Positions 16,187-25,458 are shown, numbered from the stretch's first letter. The stretch is 64,000 bases of DNA from Kitasatospora azatica KCTC 9699 (GCF_000744785.1 NZ_JQMO01000003.1:620001-684000); one strand, 5' to 3'. Numbers and translations are program-made. Notes: a model not told the origin generated them from the sequence alone.

Positions 16187-17245
16187 TCAGTGCGGGCTGT
16201 CCATCGCGCGCAGGGCGGCCAGCACCGCCAGGTCCAGTTCCGGGTCCGCGTTCTCGGCTGAGCTGACGGAGAGTCGGGTGACCACTCCCGCGTAGCGGCG
16301 GTGGATCTCGCGAGCGACCTCGGGCACGGTGCCGGTGACGGCGAAGGTGCCGAGCACCTGGTCGTCGATCAGCTCGCCCATCTGCTGCCAGCGGCCGCGC
16401 AGCGAGAGACGGTGCAGCTCCTCGTGCAGGTCCTGCCACCCGTGTTGGGCCAGGACCGGGCGGTAGGCGGGGGTGGAGGCGTAGAAGGCGAGACGTTCGC
16501 GCAGGCCGGCGAGGTTGGCGGCGAACTCCTCCGCGGTGCGGCCGGTCACGGTCAGCACATTGCCGACGATCTCGAAGGGACGCTCGGTCCAGGCGGCGCC
16601 CTCGGCCTCGGCCTGGGCGCGGGCGGCCCGGACGCCGGGCAGCACCCGCTCGGTCAGGTAGGCGAGTGAGGTGAAGGGGTGGCTGATGAAGCCGTCGGCG
16701 ACGGCGCCGGCGGTCGCGGTCATCAGCGGCCCGACGCCGGCCAGCAGGATCCGGGGCAGCCCGGCGGCGACCGGGTCGGGCGCGAACGCCGGGGTCATCA
16801 CGGTGTGGGTGTAGAAGTCGCCGCGGAACCTGAGCCGCTCGCCGGTCTGCCAGCTCTGCCAGATCGCCCGCACCGCGTGCACGTACTCGCGCATCCGCGC
16901 GGCCGGCCGGTCCCAGGGCATCCCGAACCGCTTCTCGATGTGCGGCTTCACCTGCGAGCCGAGCCCGATGACGGCCCGTCCGCCCGATGCCTCGTGCAGG
17001 CCCCAGGCCTCGTAGGCCAGGGTCATGGGGGTGCGCGCGAAGGCGATCGCGACGCCGGTGGCAAGCTCGATCGTCTCGGTCCGGTCGGCGGCCCGGGCGA
17101 GCTGCAGGAACGGGTTGTGCGCGGTCTCGGCGACCACCAGCCGGTCCATCCCGCTCCGCTCGGCGGCCTCGGCGGCGGCGAGGATGGTGCGGGGGTGGCC
17201 GGAGGCGGACACGTCGAGCTGGAGCGAGGCGGTGGGACGGACCAT
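16187..17245 (-). CDS. F420-dependent LLM class oxidoreductase
   Basis: 352 residues from the ATG at 17245 (the frame stays open to 18439 only as antisense to the next gene). TIM-barrel luciferase-like features: the N-terminal QLDVSASGHPRTILAAAEAA, the GVAIAFARTPMTLAYEAW strand/loop, and GRAVIGLGSQVKPHIEKRFG, typical of the F420 branch annotated as TIGR03617-like oxidoreductases in actinomycetes. Likely uses reduced F420 on an unknown substrate. Divergent from the flavoprotein gene by 66 bp. Confidence 0.8.
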   Translation of the reverse strand: MVRPTASLQLDVSASGHPRTILAAAEAAERSGMDRLVVAETAHNPFLQLARAADRTETIELATGVAIAFARTPMTLAYEAWGLHEASGGRAVIGLGSQVKPHIEKRFGMPWDRPAARMREYVHAVRAIWQSWQTGERLRFRGDFYTHTVMTPAFAPDPVAAGLPRILLAGVGPLMTATAGAVADGFISHPFTSLAYLTERVLPGVRAARAQAEAEGAAWTERPFEIVGNVLTVTGRTAEEFAANLAGLRERLAFYASTPAYRPVLAQHGWQDLHEELHRLSLRGRWQQMGELIDDQVLGTFAVTGTVPEVAREIHRRYAGVVTRLSVSSAENADPELDLAVLAALRAMDSPH

Positions 17246-17311
17246 GCGGCCAACCTTCCCATGTCGGTCGGCACCCTGGTCAGCGGCCCCGCGCCCTGAT
17301 AGGACAGCCGT

Positions 17312-18913
17312 ATGCGGGCATACGACACGGTCATCGTCGGCGGCGGTCACAACGGGCTGGTCGCGGCCGCCTACCTGGCCGGGGCCGGGCAGCGGGTGCT
17401 GGTCCTGGAGCGGCTCGGCCACACCGGCGGCGCGGCCGTCTCGGGCCGGCCGTTCCCGGGGATGCCGGCGCGGGTGTCCCAGTACTCGTACCTGGTGAGC
17501 CTGCTGCCACGGAAGATCATCGACGACCTGGGCCTGCGCTTCGCGGTCCGCCGGCGGCGGATCTCCTCCTACACCCCGACGGTGCGCGACGGTCGGCCGA
17601 CCGGCCTGCTGGTGGACGCCGGCGACCCGGCCCGAACCGCCGCCTCCTTCCGTGAACTGACCGGATCGGACCGGGAGTTCGACAGCTGGACGGAGTTCTA
17701 CGGGATGACCGGGCGGGTCGCCGAGCGGGTCTTCCCCTCGCTCACCGAACCGCTGCCCAGCCGCGCCGAGCTGCGCCGGCGGGTGGCCGACCCGGCGGCC
17801 TGGGCGGAGCTCTTCGAGCGACCGCTCGGCGAGAGCGTGGAGCGCCGGTTCGCCGACGACCTGGTCCGTGGCGTGGTCCTCACCGACGCGCTGATCGGCA
17901 CCTTCACGCACGCCCATGACCCGTCGCTGCGCCAGAACCGCTGCTTCCTGTACCACGTGATCGGCGGCGGCACCGGGGACTGGGCCGTGCCGGTCGGCGG
18001 CATGGGCGCGCTGACCGACGCCCTGGCCGACGCGGCGCGGGCGGCCGGTGCCGAGCTGCGCACCGGCTGCGAGGTGACGGCGGTGGCCGGTGACGGCGTG
18101 ACGGCGGAGCTGACCTTCCGCGACGGCGACAGCGAGCACCGGGTGGCGGCCCGCACGGTGCTCTGCAACGCGGCGCCGCAGGTACTGGCCCGGCTGCTCG
18201 GGGACCCACCGGACACCCCGGCCGGCCCCGAAGGCTCGGACGGCCCGGAAGGCTCGCAGCTCAAGGTGAACATGCTGCTGCGCCGCCTGCCCCGGCTGCG
18301 GGACCGGATGGTGGACCCGCGCGAGGCCTTCGCCGGCACCTTCCACATCGCCGAGTCCTACGGCGAGTTGGCGGCCGCCCATCGCGCGGCCGAGGCCGGG
18401 CGGTTGCCCGCTCCCGCGCCCTCGGAGATCTACTGCCACTCACTGACCGACCCGTCGATCCTGGGCCCGGAGCTCGCGGCGGCCGGCTACCAGACACTCA
18501 CGCTCTTCGGCCTGCACCTGCCGGCCCGGCTGTTCGAAAAGGACGAGACCGTCCGGGAGGCCGCGCTGCGGGCCGTGCTGGCGGCGCTGGACGCGGTTCT
18601 GGACGAGCCGCTCGCGGACTGCCTGGCCGTGGACGAGCGGGGCGAGCCGTGCATGGAGGTGAAGAGTCCGTTGGACCTGGAACGCGAACTCGCCCTTCCC
18701 GGCGGGAACATCTTCCATCGGGAGCTGGCCTTCCCGTACGCCGAGGAGGCCCCGACCGGGGACACCGCGGCCGCCCGCTGGGGTGTGGCGACCGCGCACC
18801 CCAACATCCTGCTCTGCGGAGCGGGCGCCCCCCGTGGCGGCGGCGTCAGCGGCATCCCGGGGCACAACGCGGCGATGGCGGTACTCGAACAGCAAGGGTC
18901 ACGCCAGTCCTGA
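17312..18913 (+). CDS. Phytoene-desaturase-like FAD/NAD(P) oxidoreductase
   Basis: 533 residues. N-terminal dinucleotide-binding motif VIVGGGHNGLVAAAYLAGAG followed by the acidic strand end VLVLE and the GGAAVSG loop, as in phytoene desaturase/amine oxidase-fold proteins. The C-terminal FAD motif is LLCGAGAPRGGGVSGIPGHN. Related proteins in actinomycetes are annotated as NAD(P)/FAD-dependent oxidoreductases outside carotenoid clusters. There are no carotenoid genes here (no crtB or crtE), so a carotenoid role is not supported. Confidence 0.8.
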   Translation: MRAYDTVIVGGGHNGLVAAAYLAGAGQRVLVLERLGHTGGAAVSGRPFPGMPARVSQYSYLVSLLPRKIIDDLGLRFAVRRRRISSYTPTVRDGRPTGLLVDAGDPARTAASFRELTGSDREFDSWTEFYGMTGRVAERVFPSLTEPLPSRAELRRRVADPAAWAELFERPLGESVERRFADDLVRGVVLTDALIGTFTHAHDPSLRQNRCFLYHVIGGGTGDWAVPVGGMGALTDALADAARAAGAELRTGCEVTAVAGDGVTAELTFRDGDSEHRVAARTVLCNAAPQVLARLLGDPPDTPAGPEGSDGPEGSQLKVNMLLRRLPRLRDRMVDPREAFAGTFHIAESYGELAAAHRAAEAGRLPAPAPSEIYCHSLTDPSILGPELAAAGYQTLTLFGLHLPARLFEKDETVREAALRAVLAALDAVLDEPLADCLAVDERGEPCMEVKSPLDLERELALPGGNIFHRELAFPYAEEAPTGDTAAARWGVATAHPNILLCGAGAPRGGGVSGIPGHNAAMAVLEQQGSRQS

Positions 18914-18935
18914 CGGACCGTCAGCAGGCCCTGTG

Positions 18936-19406
18936 CTACAGCGAATCCTCCAGCTCGGCCGCCTCCGGATCGTCGACGGTGTGCATCGCCGCCTCCTCCG
19001 CCGTGGCGGCGCCGCCGCAGATCCCGACGTCCCGGGCGAGCACGTCGCTGCGCGCATCAGCGGCGGCGACCAGGCGGCCCGTCCTGGCCTCGCCGGCCTC
19101 CGGGTCGATCGGCTCCCCGTCGGTGCCGTAGGTGTCGCCGACCCCGTCGCCGCCCGACGCGGCGACCTCCGGCAGCTCGGCCGCCAGCCGACGGTCCAGG
19201 CTCTCGTGCCCGCGCTGCTCGGCCGCGGTGGTCCCCCAGTGCGTCACCCCGAGCGGATACTCCGGCGGGGCGTAGCCCTCGTCCAGTGCCGACTCCAGGC
19301 CGCGCTCCACCAGGGTGTCGGCCGATTCGAGCGGTCCGATGTCGTCCTGCACCTCGGAGCCGTCGGGCTGGTAGACCTCGTCGCCCATCAACGCGTCGTC
19401 CGGCAT
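18936..19406 (-). CDS. DUF5709 family acidic protein
   Basis: 156 residues, very acidic, mostly disordered. The motif DTLVERGLESALDEGYAPPE and the later EGE-PIDPEAGEARTGRLV block match DUF5709, a small actinobacterial family of unknown function. Convergent with the flavoprotein gene (22-bp gap). Confidence 0.75.
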   Translation of the reverse strand: MPDDALMGDEVYQPDGSEVQDDIGPLESADTLVERGLESALDEGYAPPEYPLGVTHWGTTAAEQRGHESLDRRLAAELPEVAASGGDGVGDTYGTDGEPIDPEAGEARTGRLVAAADARSDVLARDVGICGGAATAEEAAMHTVDDPEAAELEDSL

Positions 19407-19740
19407 GAGATCCTCCTCGCCGGCCCGTCCAGGGTCGGCGCCAGTACAAGACGCCAGTCACAAGAGCCGCCCGTGTCCGGGAGGCCTCTTCCAGCGTCCC
19501 ATGCGGCGGCCCGCTCCGCAGGGCACGGGCGGCGGCGCAGTCGGCCCTGACGTGGTGTGCCCGGGGATACCAGCCCGGTCCCGTAGGCGAGGACCACGGC
19601 CCGCACCCGGTCGCGCAGGCCCACCCGAGTAACGCCCGCCGCACCGAGAAGCGCCCGCTGTCCGCTGCCCGCACCGGTGGCCGGATCTGACAGAAACAGG
19701 TCATTGCGGCCACCCGGCGGGTGACGGAATCATCGACCAC
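19407..19740. other. Intergenic stretch without a recognisable gene
   Basis: 334 bp between the start of the DUF5709 gene and the start of the GlxA-type regulator. No open frame with plausible codon use, no clear hairpin and no palindrome stand out. Promoters for both divergent genes must lie here. Confidence 0.5.
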
Positions 19741-20775
19741 GTGCCCGAATCACACAGCGTCGTCATCATCGCCTTCCCCGGTGTGGAACTCCTGGACGTC
19801 ACCGGTCCGGCCGAGGTCTTCTCGGTCGCCTCCCGGCTGCTCGGGACCGACCGGCCCGGCTACCGGGTGGAGGTCGCGGCGGCCGAGCTCGGTGCGCTGC
19901 GCACCTCCAGTGGGCTCCAACTGGTCGCCGACCGGCGGTTGGCGGAGCTGGACGGGCAGCTGGACACCGTACTGGTCTCGGGCGGGATCGAGTTGACCGG
20001 TGAGGGCGAGGGCGCGGCCGTCGAGCCGCTGATCGACGCGACCGTCGTGGCGTGGCTGCGCTCGGCGGCGGCCCGGTCCCAGCGGATCGGGTCGGTCTGC
20101 GCCGGCGCGCACCTGCTGGCCGAGGCCGGCCTGCTGGACGGCCTGCCCGCCACCACGCACTGGCTCACCGCCGGGCGACTCGCCGCCGAGTACCCGCGGG
20201 TCGCCGTCGACCCGGACCCGATCTTCATCAGGACCGGGCGGGTGTGGACCTGTGCGGGAGTCACCTCGGGGATGGACATGGCCCTGGCCATGGTCGCCGA
20301 GGACCACGGCCAGGCGCTGGCCCTGGCCACCGCCCGGATGATGGTGATGTACCTGAAACGCCCCGGCGGGCAGAGCCAGTTCAGTGTGCCGCTGTCCCTG
20401 CAGCGGCCTGCGGGCGACCAGATCGACGAGCTGCGGCGGTGGATCGGCGAGCACCTGGCCGAGGACCTGTCGGTCGAGGCACTCGCCGAGCAACTGCACC
20501 TGAGTGTGCGGCACTTCTCCCGGCTGTTCCGCCGGCGCACCGGCAGCACGCCCGCCGCCTACATCGAGGCGGTCCGGGTGGAGGCCGCGCGCCGACTGCT
20601 GGAGGACACCGAGCAGAGCCTGCCCGAGGTCGCGGCCGCCAGCGGCCTCGGTTCGGTGGAGACGCTGCACCGGGCCTTTCGTCGACGGCTCGTCACCACC
20701 CCCGCCGAGTACCGCCGCCGCTTCCGTCACCCCGACCAACGAGGAGAGAGCCATGTCCCTGTCGCCGTTCCCTGA
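19741..20775 (+). CDS. GlxA-type AraC regulator with DJ-1/PfpI domain
   Basis: 344 residues, GTG start. N-terminal DJ-1/PfpI amidotransferase-like domain (about 1-190) with the nucleophile-elbow cysteine in GSVCAGAHLL, which in regulators of this type senses a ligand rather than catalysing. C-terminal double AraC helix-turn-helix: LSVEALAEQLHLSVRHFSRL and LPEVAAASGLGSVETLHRAF. The HD-domain gene begins inside its last 23 bp, so the two are co-translated. Confidence 0.85.
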   Translation: MPESHSVVIIAFPGVELLDVTGPAEVFSVASRLLGTDRPGYRVEVAAAELGALRTSSGLQLVADRRLAELDGQLDTVLVSGGIELTGEGEGAAVEPLIDATVVAWLRSAAARSQRIGSVCAGAHLLAEAGLLDGLPATTHWLTAGRLAAEYPRVAVDPDPIFIRTGRVWTCAGVTSGMDMALAMVAEDHGQALALATARMMVMYLKRPGGQSQFSVPLSLQRPAGDQIDELRRWIGEHLAEDLSVEALAEQLHLSVRHFSRLFRRRTGSTPAAYIEAVRVEAARRLLEDTEQSLPEVAAASGLGSVETLHRAFRRRLVTTPAEYRRRFRHPDQRGESHVPVAVP

Positions 20776-21346
20776 CTCACCGCTGGCCCGCGCCGCCGAC
20801 CAACTGCTGCGCACCGCCTGCCCGCCGACCCTGGTGGGCCACAGCCACCGCACCTACCGCTTCGGCGCCGCGCTGCTCGACGGACAGCGCCGCGCCTTCG
20901 ACGCGGAGGCCCTGTTCATCGGCGCCGCCCTGCACGACCTGGCCCTGGTCGAGCCGTACGACGACCCCGACACCCCGTTCGAACTGCACGGATCCCGGCT
21001 GGCCGAACAGGAGTTGCTGGCCGGCGGGGCCCGGCCCGAGCTGGTCGAACTGGTCCGGGACGCGATCGCCCTGCACCTGGACATCGCCACCGCCGACGAC
21101 CCCCGGCCCGAGGTGGCGGCCGTCCACCTGGGCGCCGCTGTGGACGTGGTCGGCCTGCGCCTTGACCAGCTGCCGCCCGCCCTGGTCGCCGAGGTGCTCG
21201 AGCTCCATCCCCGACAGGGGTTCTCGGCCTATGTCAGCGAGGTCCTGACCGGGCAGGCGAAGGCCAAGCCGGGCTCCAAGATCGCGGCCCTGATCCAGCG
21301 GGCGGACTTCCTCCGCCTGGTCGCCGCCGCCCCCTTCCACGACTGA
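20753..21346 (+). CDS. HD-domain phosphohydrolase-like protein
   Basis: 197 residues, ATG at 20753 after GAGGAGAGAGCC. HD-superfamily metal ligands are visible: GHSHRTY (His), AALHDLALV (His-Asp) and a later IALHLD. The FELHGSRLAEQEL segment carries a further conserved His. Similar actinomycete proteins are annotated as HD-domain proteins, some resembling cyanamide hydratases. Overlaps the GlxA-type gene by 23 bp and precedes a metallo-hydrolase, forming a three-gene unit. Confidence 0.75.
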   Translation: MSLSPFPDSPLARAADQLLRTACPPTLVGHSHRTYRFGAALLDGQRRAFDAEALFIGAALHDLALVEPYDDPDTPFELHGSRLAEQELLAGGARPELVELVRDAIALHLDIATADDPRPEVAAVHLGAAVDVVGLRLDQLPPALVAEVLELHPRQGFSAYVSEVLTGQAKAKPGSKIAALIQRADFLRLVAAAPFHD

Positions 21347-21410
21347 CTGCCGAACCGGCTGCCGACCTGACTGCCGACCTGACTGCCGACCTGACTGCCG
21401 AACCGACTGC
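21343..21410 (+). repeat. 12-bp tandem repeat between HD and metallo-hydrolase genes
   Basis: About five copies of GACTGCCGACCT, with the first and last copies changed, fill most of the gap between the two genes. It leaves the ribosome site of the downstream gene (CTCTGGAGATCC) intact. Probably a slippage product. Confidence 0.8.
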
Positions 21411-21427
21411 CCACCTCTGGAGATCCC

Positions 21428-22165
21428 GTGTCCGACACCAAGATCGTCCCCATTCCCGTCCTGGGCAGGCATGCCGTCAACGCCTACCTGCTGCTCGGCC
21501 GCCGGCCCGTGATCGTGGACGCGGGCACGCCCGGCAGCGGTCGCCGGATCTACGACCAGGTGGCCCGCCACGGCGTCGACCCCGAGGACATCGCGCTGAT
21601 CGTGCTCACCCACGGTCACATCGACCACTTCGGCTCCGCGTCCGAGCTGCACCGCCTCACCGGCGCCCCGATCGCCGGCCACACCGCGGACCTCACCGTC
21701 TACCGCAGCGGCCGGGCCCGCGAACCGTACCGGCCCACCGGTCCGATGGGGCGGCTGATGAATCGCAGCAGGAGCCTGCACGTCCCGGTCCAGCGGGTCG
21801 ACCCCGAGGTGGTCGTGACCGGCGAGCTGAGCCTGCTGGACTACGGAGTCGAGGCCCGGATCATCCCCACCCCCGGCCACACCGCCGGCTCCGTCTCCGT
21901 CCTCACCGACACCGGAGACCTGGTCGCCGGCGACTTGGTGGCCAACTCCTTCATGGGCCTGATCACCGGCCGGCCCGCCAACCCGCCCTTCCACGACGAC
22001 CCGCTCGGCAACCTGGCCAGCCTGCGCGCCATGCTCGCCCTGAAGCCGACCAAGCTGCACGTGGGCCACGGCACCCCGCTCGACCCCGACCGGGTCCAGC
22101 GCTGGGCGGTCAAGGAGGAACGCCGCCTGCGCGGCCGAGCCGTCGCGGCTCCGGCTTCCGTCTAG
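21428..22165 (+). CDS. MBL-fold metallo-hydrolase
   Basis: 245 residues, GTG start. The zinc motif HxHxDH is present as THGHIDHFG, followed by the third His in IPTPGHTAGSV, the bridging Asp in LVAGDLVA and the last His in LHVGHGTPL. Together these make a complete dinuclear site of the glyoxalase II/MBL type. Third gene of the GlxA-HD-MBL run. Substrate unknown; a thioester or lactone is possible. Confidence 0.85.
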   Translation: MSDTKIVPIPVLGRHAVNAYLLLGRRPVIVDAGTPGSGRRIYDQVARHGVDPEDIALIVLTHGHIDHFGSASELHRLTGAPIAGHTADLTVYRSGRAREPYRPTGPMGRLMNRSRSLHVPVQRVDPEVVVTGELSLLDYGVEARIIPTPGHTAGSVSVLTDTGDLVAGDLVANSFMGLITGRPANPPFHDDPLGNLASLRAMLALKPTKLHVGHGTPLDPDRVQRWAVKEERRLRGRAVAAPASV

Positions 22166-22296
22166 GCTTCCGTCTAGGCTTCGGTCGGCGGAAATAGTTC
22201 GGAAAAACCTCGCCCGGGTGTCGAAATCGGGAAGCGTGCTTCTACCTGTCAGTGAGAGCGCCCCACCCGAGGGCGTGCGAGTCCGAGGAGCAGGAC

Positions 22297-22698
22297 ATGA
22301 AGTACATGCTGCTGATGCAGTTCAGCGCGGCGACGGTGGACTTCCCGACGATCGACACCTGGACGCCGGAGGAGATCCAGGCGCACATCGCCTTCATGCG
22401 TGACACCAACACCAAGCTGGCCGCCGCCGGGGAGCTGGTCGACGCGCAGGGTCTGGCGATGCCGGAGACGGCGAAGATCGTCCGCTCTCACAGCGGCGGC
22501 ACGCCCGTGGTCACCGAGGGGCCGTTCCCGGAGACCAAGGAGTGGGTGGCCGGCTGGTGGATCGTCGACTGCGAGCCGTCCGAGCGGGCGGTCGAGATCG
22601 CCGCCGCCGTGTCGGCGGCGCCCGGTCCCGGCGGGGCGCCGCTGAACATGCCGATCGAGGTGCGCCAGGTGATGTCGGCGCCGACCGAGGAGCTGTGA
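22297..22698 (+). CDS. YCII/DGPF-domain protein (ECF42 partner)
   Basis: 133 residues from the ATG at 22297. The start MKYMLLMQ, the TEGPFPETKEWVAGWWIVDC block (the DGPF signature in variant form) and the end IEVRQVM are typical of YCII-related proteins. In actinobacteria these are nearly always encoded beside ECF42 sigma factors, as here; the sigma gene frame begins right after this stop codon. The biochemical role is unknown; a regulatory partner of the sigma factor is suspected. Confidence 0.9.
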   Translation: MKYMLLMQFSAATVDFPTIDTWTPEEIQAHIAFMRDTNTKLAAAGELVDAQGLAMPETAKIVRSHSGGTPVVTEGPFPETKEWVAGWWIVDCEPSERAVEIAAAVSAAPGPGGAPLNMPIEVRQVMSAPTEEL

Positions 22699-22731
22699 CC
22701 GCTGACTGATCCGGGAGCGCCCGTCGAGGCT

Positions 22732-23973
22732 GTGCTTGTCGAAGACCTGCTGCGCGAGCTGGCGCCGCAGGTCGTCGGCGTGCTCACCCGGCGGTTCGGC
22801 GACTTCACCGCCGCCGAGGACGCCGTCCAGGAGGCGTTGCTGGCGGCCACCGTCCAGTGGCCGCAGGAGGGCGTGCCCGGCAATCCGCGCGGCTGGCTGA
22901 TCCAGGTCGCCCAGCGCCGGATGACCGAGGAGGTGCGCAGCGAGCAGGCCCGGCGCCGCCGTGAGGACCAGGTGGCCCGGCAGCAGCCGGCGGACCGGCG
23001 GGTGGCGCCCGCGGCGGACACCGTGGACGCGGCGGGGCAGGACGACACGCTGACCCTGCTCTTCCTCTGCTGCCACCCGGCGCTCTCGCCGGCTTCGGCC
23101 CTCGCCCTCACCCTGCGGTCCGTCGGCGGGCTGACCACGGCCGAGATCGCCCGCGCGTTCCTGGTACCCGAGGCGACCATGGGACAGCGGATCAGCCGGG
23201 CCAAGCAGCGCATCAAGGCGTCCGGCGTGCCGTTCCGGATGCCCGGGCCGGACGGCTGGGCGCAGCGGCTCGACGCGGTACTGCACGTCCTCTACCTGAT
23301 CTTCAACGAGGGCTACGCCAGCAGCGTGGGCGATGACCTGCAACGGGTCGAGCTGACCCGGGAGGCGATCCGGCTGACCCGCGCCGTCCACGCGGCGCTG
23401 CCCGAGGACAGCGAGGTCACCGGCCTGCTGGCGCTGATGCTGCTCACCCACGCCCGCAGCCCGGCCCGGACCGGGCCCGGCGGCGAACTGATCCCGCTGG
23501 CCGAGCAGGACCGCGGGCGGTGGGACGGCGCGGCCATCGCCGAGGGGATCGCGTTGATCACCGCCGCGCTGCCGGTCGGCCCGGTCGGCCCGTACCAGGT
23601 CCAGGCGGCGATCGCCGCCGTCCACGACGAGGCCGCCACCGCCGAGCAGACCGACTGGCCGCAGATCCTCGCCCTCTACGGCGTGCTGGAACGCATCTCG
23701 GAGAACCCGGTGGTCTCGCTCAACCGGGTCGTCGCCACCGCCATGGTGCACGGCCCGCAGGCGGGCCTGGCCGCCCTGGACGCCCTCCCGTCGGATCCCC
23801 GCCTGACGGGTCATCACCGGGTCACGGTGGTGCGGGCCCATCTGCTGGAGATGGCGGGCGACCGTGCGGGGGCGGCGGAACTGTTCCGCGCGGCCTCCCG
23901 GGCCACCGCAAGCCTGCCCGAACGCCACCACCTCGCCATCCGGGCCGCCCGGCTGGCCGACCCCGGGCCCTGA
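22732..23973 (+). CDS. ECF42-type RNA polymerase sigma factor
   Basis: 413 residues from the GTG at 22732; no better start exists before the upstream stop codon. Sigma region 2 at 1-75 (FGDFTAAEDAVQEALLAA), region 4 at about 110-165 (GLTTAEIARAFLVPEATMGQ), then the long C-terminal extension of about 230 residues with helical TPR-like repeats that marks ECF42. The extension contains IFNEGYASS and ALYGVLERISENPVVSLNR, both family signatures. No anti-sigma factor is present; the extension and the DGPF partner are thought to replace it. Confidence 0.9.
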   Translation: MLVEDLLRELAPQVVGVLTRRFGDFTAAEDAVQEALLAATVQWPQEGVPGNPRGWLIQVAQRRMTEEVRSEQARRRREDQVARQQPADRRVAPAADTVDAAGQDDTLTLLFLCCHPALSPASALALTLRSVGGLTTAEIARAFLVPEATMGQRISRAKQRIKASGVPFRMPGPDGWAQRLDAVLHVLYLIFNEGYASSVGDDLQRVELTREAIRLTRAVHAALPEDSEVTGLLALMLLTHARSPARTGPGGELIPLAEQDRGRWDGAAIAEGIALITAALPVGPVGPYQVQAAIAAVHDEAATAEQTDWPQILALYGVLERISENPVVSLNRVVATAMVHGPQAGLAALDALPSDPRLTGHHRVTVVRAHLLEMAGDRAGAAELFRAASRATASLPERHHLAIRAARLADPGP

Positions 23974-23997
23974 CCCGACCTCACCCGCGCCTCGGAT

Positions 23998-24366
23998 TCA
24001 GCCTCTGACCAGGCAGAAGGGATGCCCGGCCGGATCGGTGAGGACCCGCCACCGGGCCTCATTCGGCTGCTGCTCCGGCTTGCCCGCGCCCAGCTCCAGC
24101 AGCCGGGTCTCGGCCTCGTCCAGGTCCTCGACCTCGAAGTCGAGGTGGATCTGCTGGGGAAGTGTCTGGTCGGGCCACTGTGGAGCCCGGTAGTCGTCCA
24201 CCCGTTGGAAGCCGATGAAGAGTCCGTCCGCGCGGTTGAGACCGGCGAAGTCGGCGTTCGACTTCGGGTGCGGTTCGAGGCCGGTGGCCTGCTGGTAGAA
24301 CGCCGCCAGGGCCAGGGGGTCGGCGCAGTCGAGTGTTATCGCGCTCAACCTCATTTGTAGGGACAT
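23998..24366 (-). CDS. VOC (glyoxalase-like) protein
   Basis: 122 residues from the ATG at 24366 with a GGAGG box. Two beta-alpha-beta-beta-beta modules: ITLDCADPLALAAFYQQATG near the start, and IHLDFEVEDLDEAETRLLEL plus DPAGHPFCLV at the end. Metal ligands are only partly recognisable. Single VOC proteins of this type have no assigned substrate. Confidence 0.8.
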   Translation of the reverse strand: MSLQMRLSAITLDCADPLALAAFYQQATGLEPHPKSNADFAGLNRADGLFIGFQRVDDYRAPQWPDQTLPQQIHLDFEVEDLDEAETRLLELGAGKPEQQPNEARWRVLTDPAGHPFCLVRG

Positions 24367-24672
24367 GCCACCTCCGGGGGCTCGGTTGCCTCGATTGTGA
24401 CCGATGAGCACATCGGATGACCAGTGATCAGCTGTCCGTCCGCCGCGTAGCGTGATGCGCCGCAGGCGTGCGCCGGAGTGCGCCGTCGGCGCACGCCGGA
24501 CTGCCCGCTACTCGACCATCTGGCCGACACCAGAACCAAATTGACCATCCGTCACATCTGTATTCCGACGCCACAACGGCCGTGTCATTTCTGGCCGAAT
24601 CTCGCCCCGTTGGGTCTAGGCTCTGCCAACATCGGAGCGGCACTGGGCCGTTGTTGATCGCCTGGGGGTGCC
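24367..24672. promoter_or_regulatory. Divergent intergenic region with an 11-bp inverted repeat
   Basis: 306 bp between the VOC and Crp-type genes. It holds a perfect inverted repeat GGCGTGCGCCG-N11-CGGCGCACGCC (24465-24475 and 24487-24497). No TGTGA-N6-TCACA box with both halves good could be found. Nothing else is recognised. Confidence 0.5.
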
Positions 24673-25458
24673 ATGAGCCTGCTCGGCGGGGCTCAGCCGT
24701 TCGCGCAGGCGCTGACCGCCCAGGACCGCGAGACGCTGCTGGCCCTCGGCACCACACGGTCCTTCGAGGCGCAGGAGCAGTTGCTGTCGGAGGGGGATCG
24801 AACGACCCATGTGCTGCTCATCGAGCGTGGCTGGTCGATGGCGTACACCGCTACCGACCGGGGCGCCACACGGCTCATTCTCGGCCTCCGCGGACCAGGC
24901 GAACTGGTCGGCGAGCTTGCCGCATTGGACAATCGCCCGCGCAGCGCCACGGTCCAGGCGGTGGGTCCGGTGGAGGCGCTGGTGATCCCCGCGGACCGGT
25001 TCCGCCGCTTCCTGGCGGGCAGCCCGCAGGCCACCGGTCAGGTGATGACCCAGCTCGCCTCCCGGCTGCGCGACGCCGACGCCGAGCGCTCGGCATTGGC
25101 CTCGCTCACCGTGCTGCAACGCCTGGCCGGGCGGCTGGCCGAACTCGCCGGGCTGACCGAGCTCACCGGACTGACCGAGCTCACCGAGCTGACCGACTTC
25201 AGCAGAACCGACCTCAGCAGGACCGAACTCGTGGGGAGCCGAGCGAAGACCGCCCGGCCGGTGGTCCGGCTGGCCCAGGACGAGTTGGCGGCCTCCGTCG
25301 GCGCCACCCGGGAGGCGGTGGCCAAGGCCCTGCGACTGCTGCGCGAACAGCAAGTGGTGCGCACCGGGAACCGCGAGGTGGAGATCCTCGATCCCGGCTT
25401 ACTGGCCCTGCTCGCCCAGGGCGCCGACGGGCGCGGCGGCGGCCGCGCCCGGACCTAG
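24673..25458 (+). CDS. Crp/Fnr family cNMP-binding regulator with a Leu-Thr-Glu repeat insert
   Basis: 261 residues. The cyclic-nucleotide-binding jelly roll spans about 10-125 (phosphate-cassette region GPGELVGELAALDNRPRSAT), with a dimerisation helix at about 125-155 and a winged helix at about 195-245 (LAASVGATREAVAKALRLL). The cassette Gly-Glu-Leu-x-x...Arg-Ser-Ala-Thr is intact, so cNMP binding is likely. Between helix and DNA-binding domain sits an unusual run of LTEL/LTGL/LSRT repeats (about 157-185) from a short DNA tandem repeat. It precedes the nine-gene conflict operon by 134 bp; control of that operon by a nucleotide signal is inferred. Confidence 0.85.
   Translation: MSLLGGAQPFAQALTAQDRETLLALGTTRSFEAQEQLLSEGDRTTHVLLIERGWSMAYTATDRGATRLILGLRGPGELVGELAALDNRPRSATVQAVGPVEALVIPADRFRRFLAGSPQATGQVMTQLASRLRDADAERSALASLTVLQRLAGRLAELAGLTELTGLTELTELTDFSRTDLSRTELVGSRAKTARPVVRLAQDELAASVGATREAVAKALRLLREQQVVRTGNREVEILDPGLLALLAQGADGRGGGRART

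Noticed and set aside
16187..18439. 750-codon minus-strand frame covering both the LLM gene and the antisense of the flavoprotein gene
   Set aside because: The upper part is antisense to a clear flavoprotein and has low-complexity Arg/Gly composition; the real LLM start is at 17245.
17312..18913. Carotenoid phytoene desaturase (crtI)
   Set aside because: The fold matches, but there are no carotenoid genes nearby and the relatives I know are generic oxidoreductases.
24396..24412. Crp-type TGTGA-N6 box upstream of the Crp-like gene
   Set aside because: Only one half-site is good, and it sits next to the VOC start.
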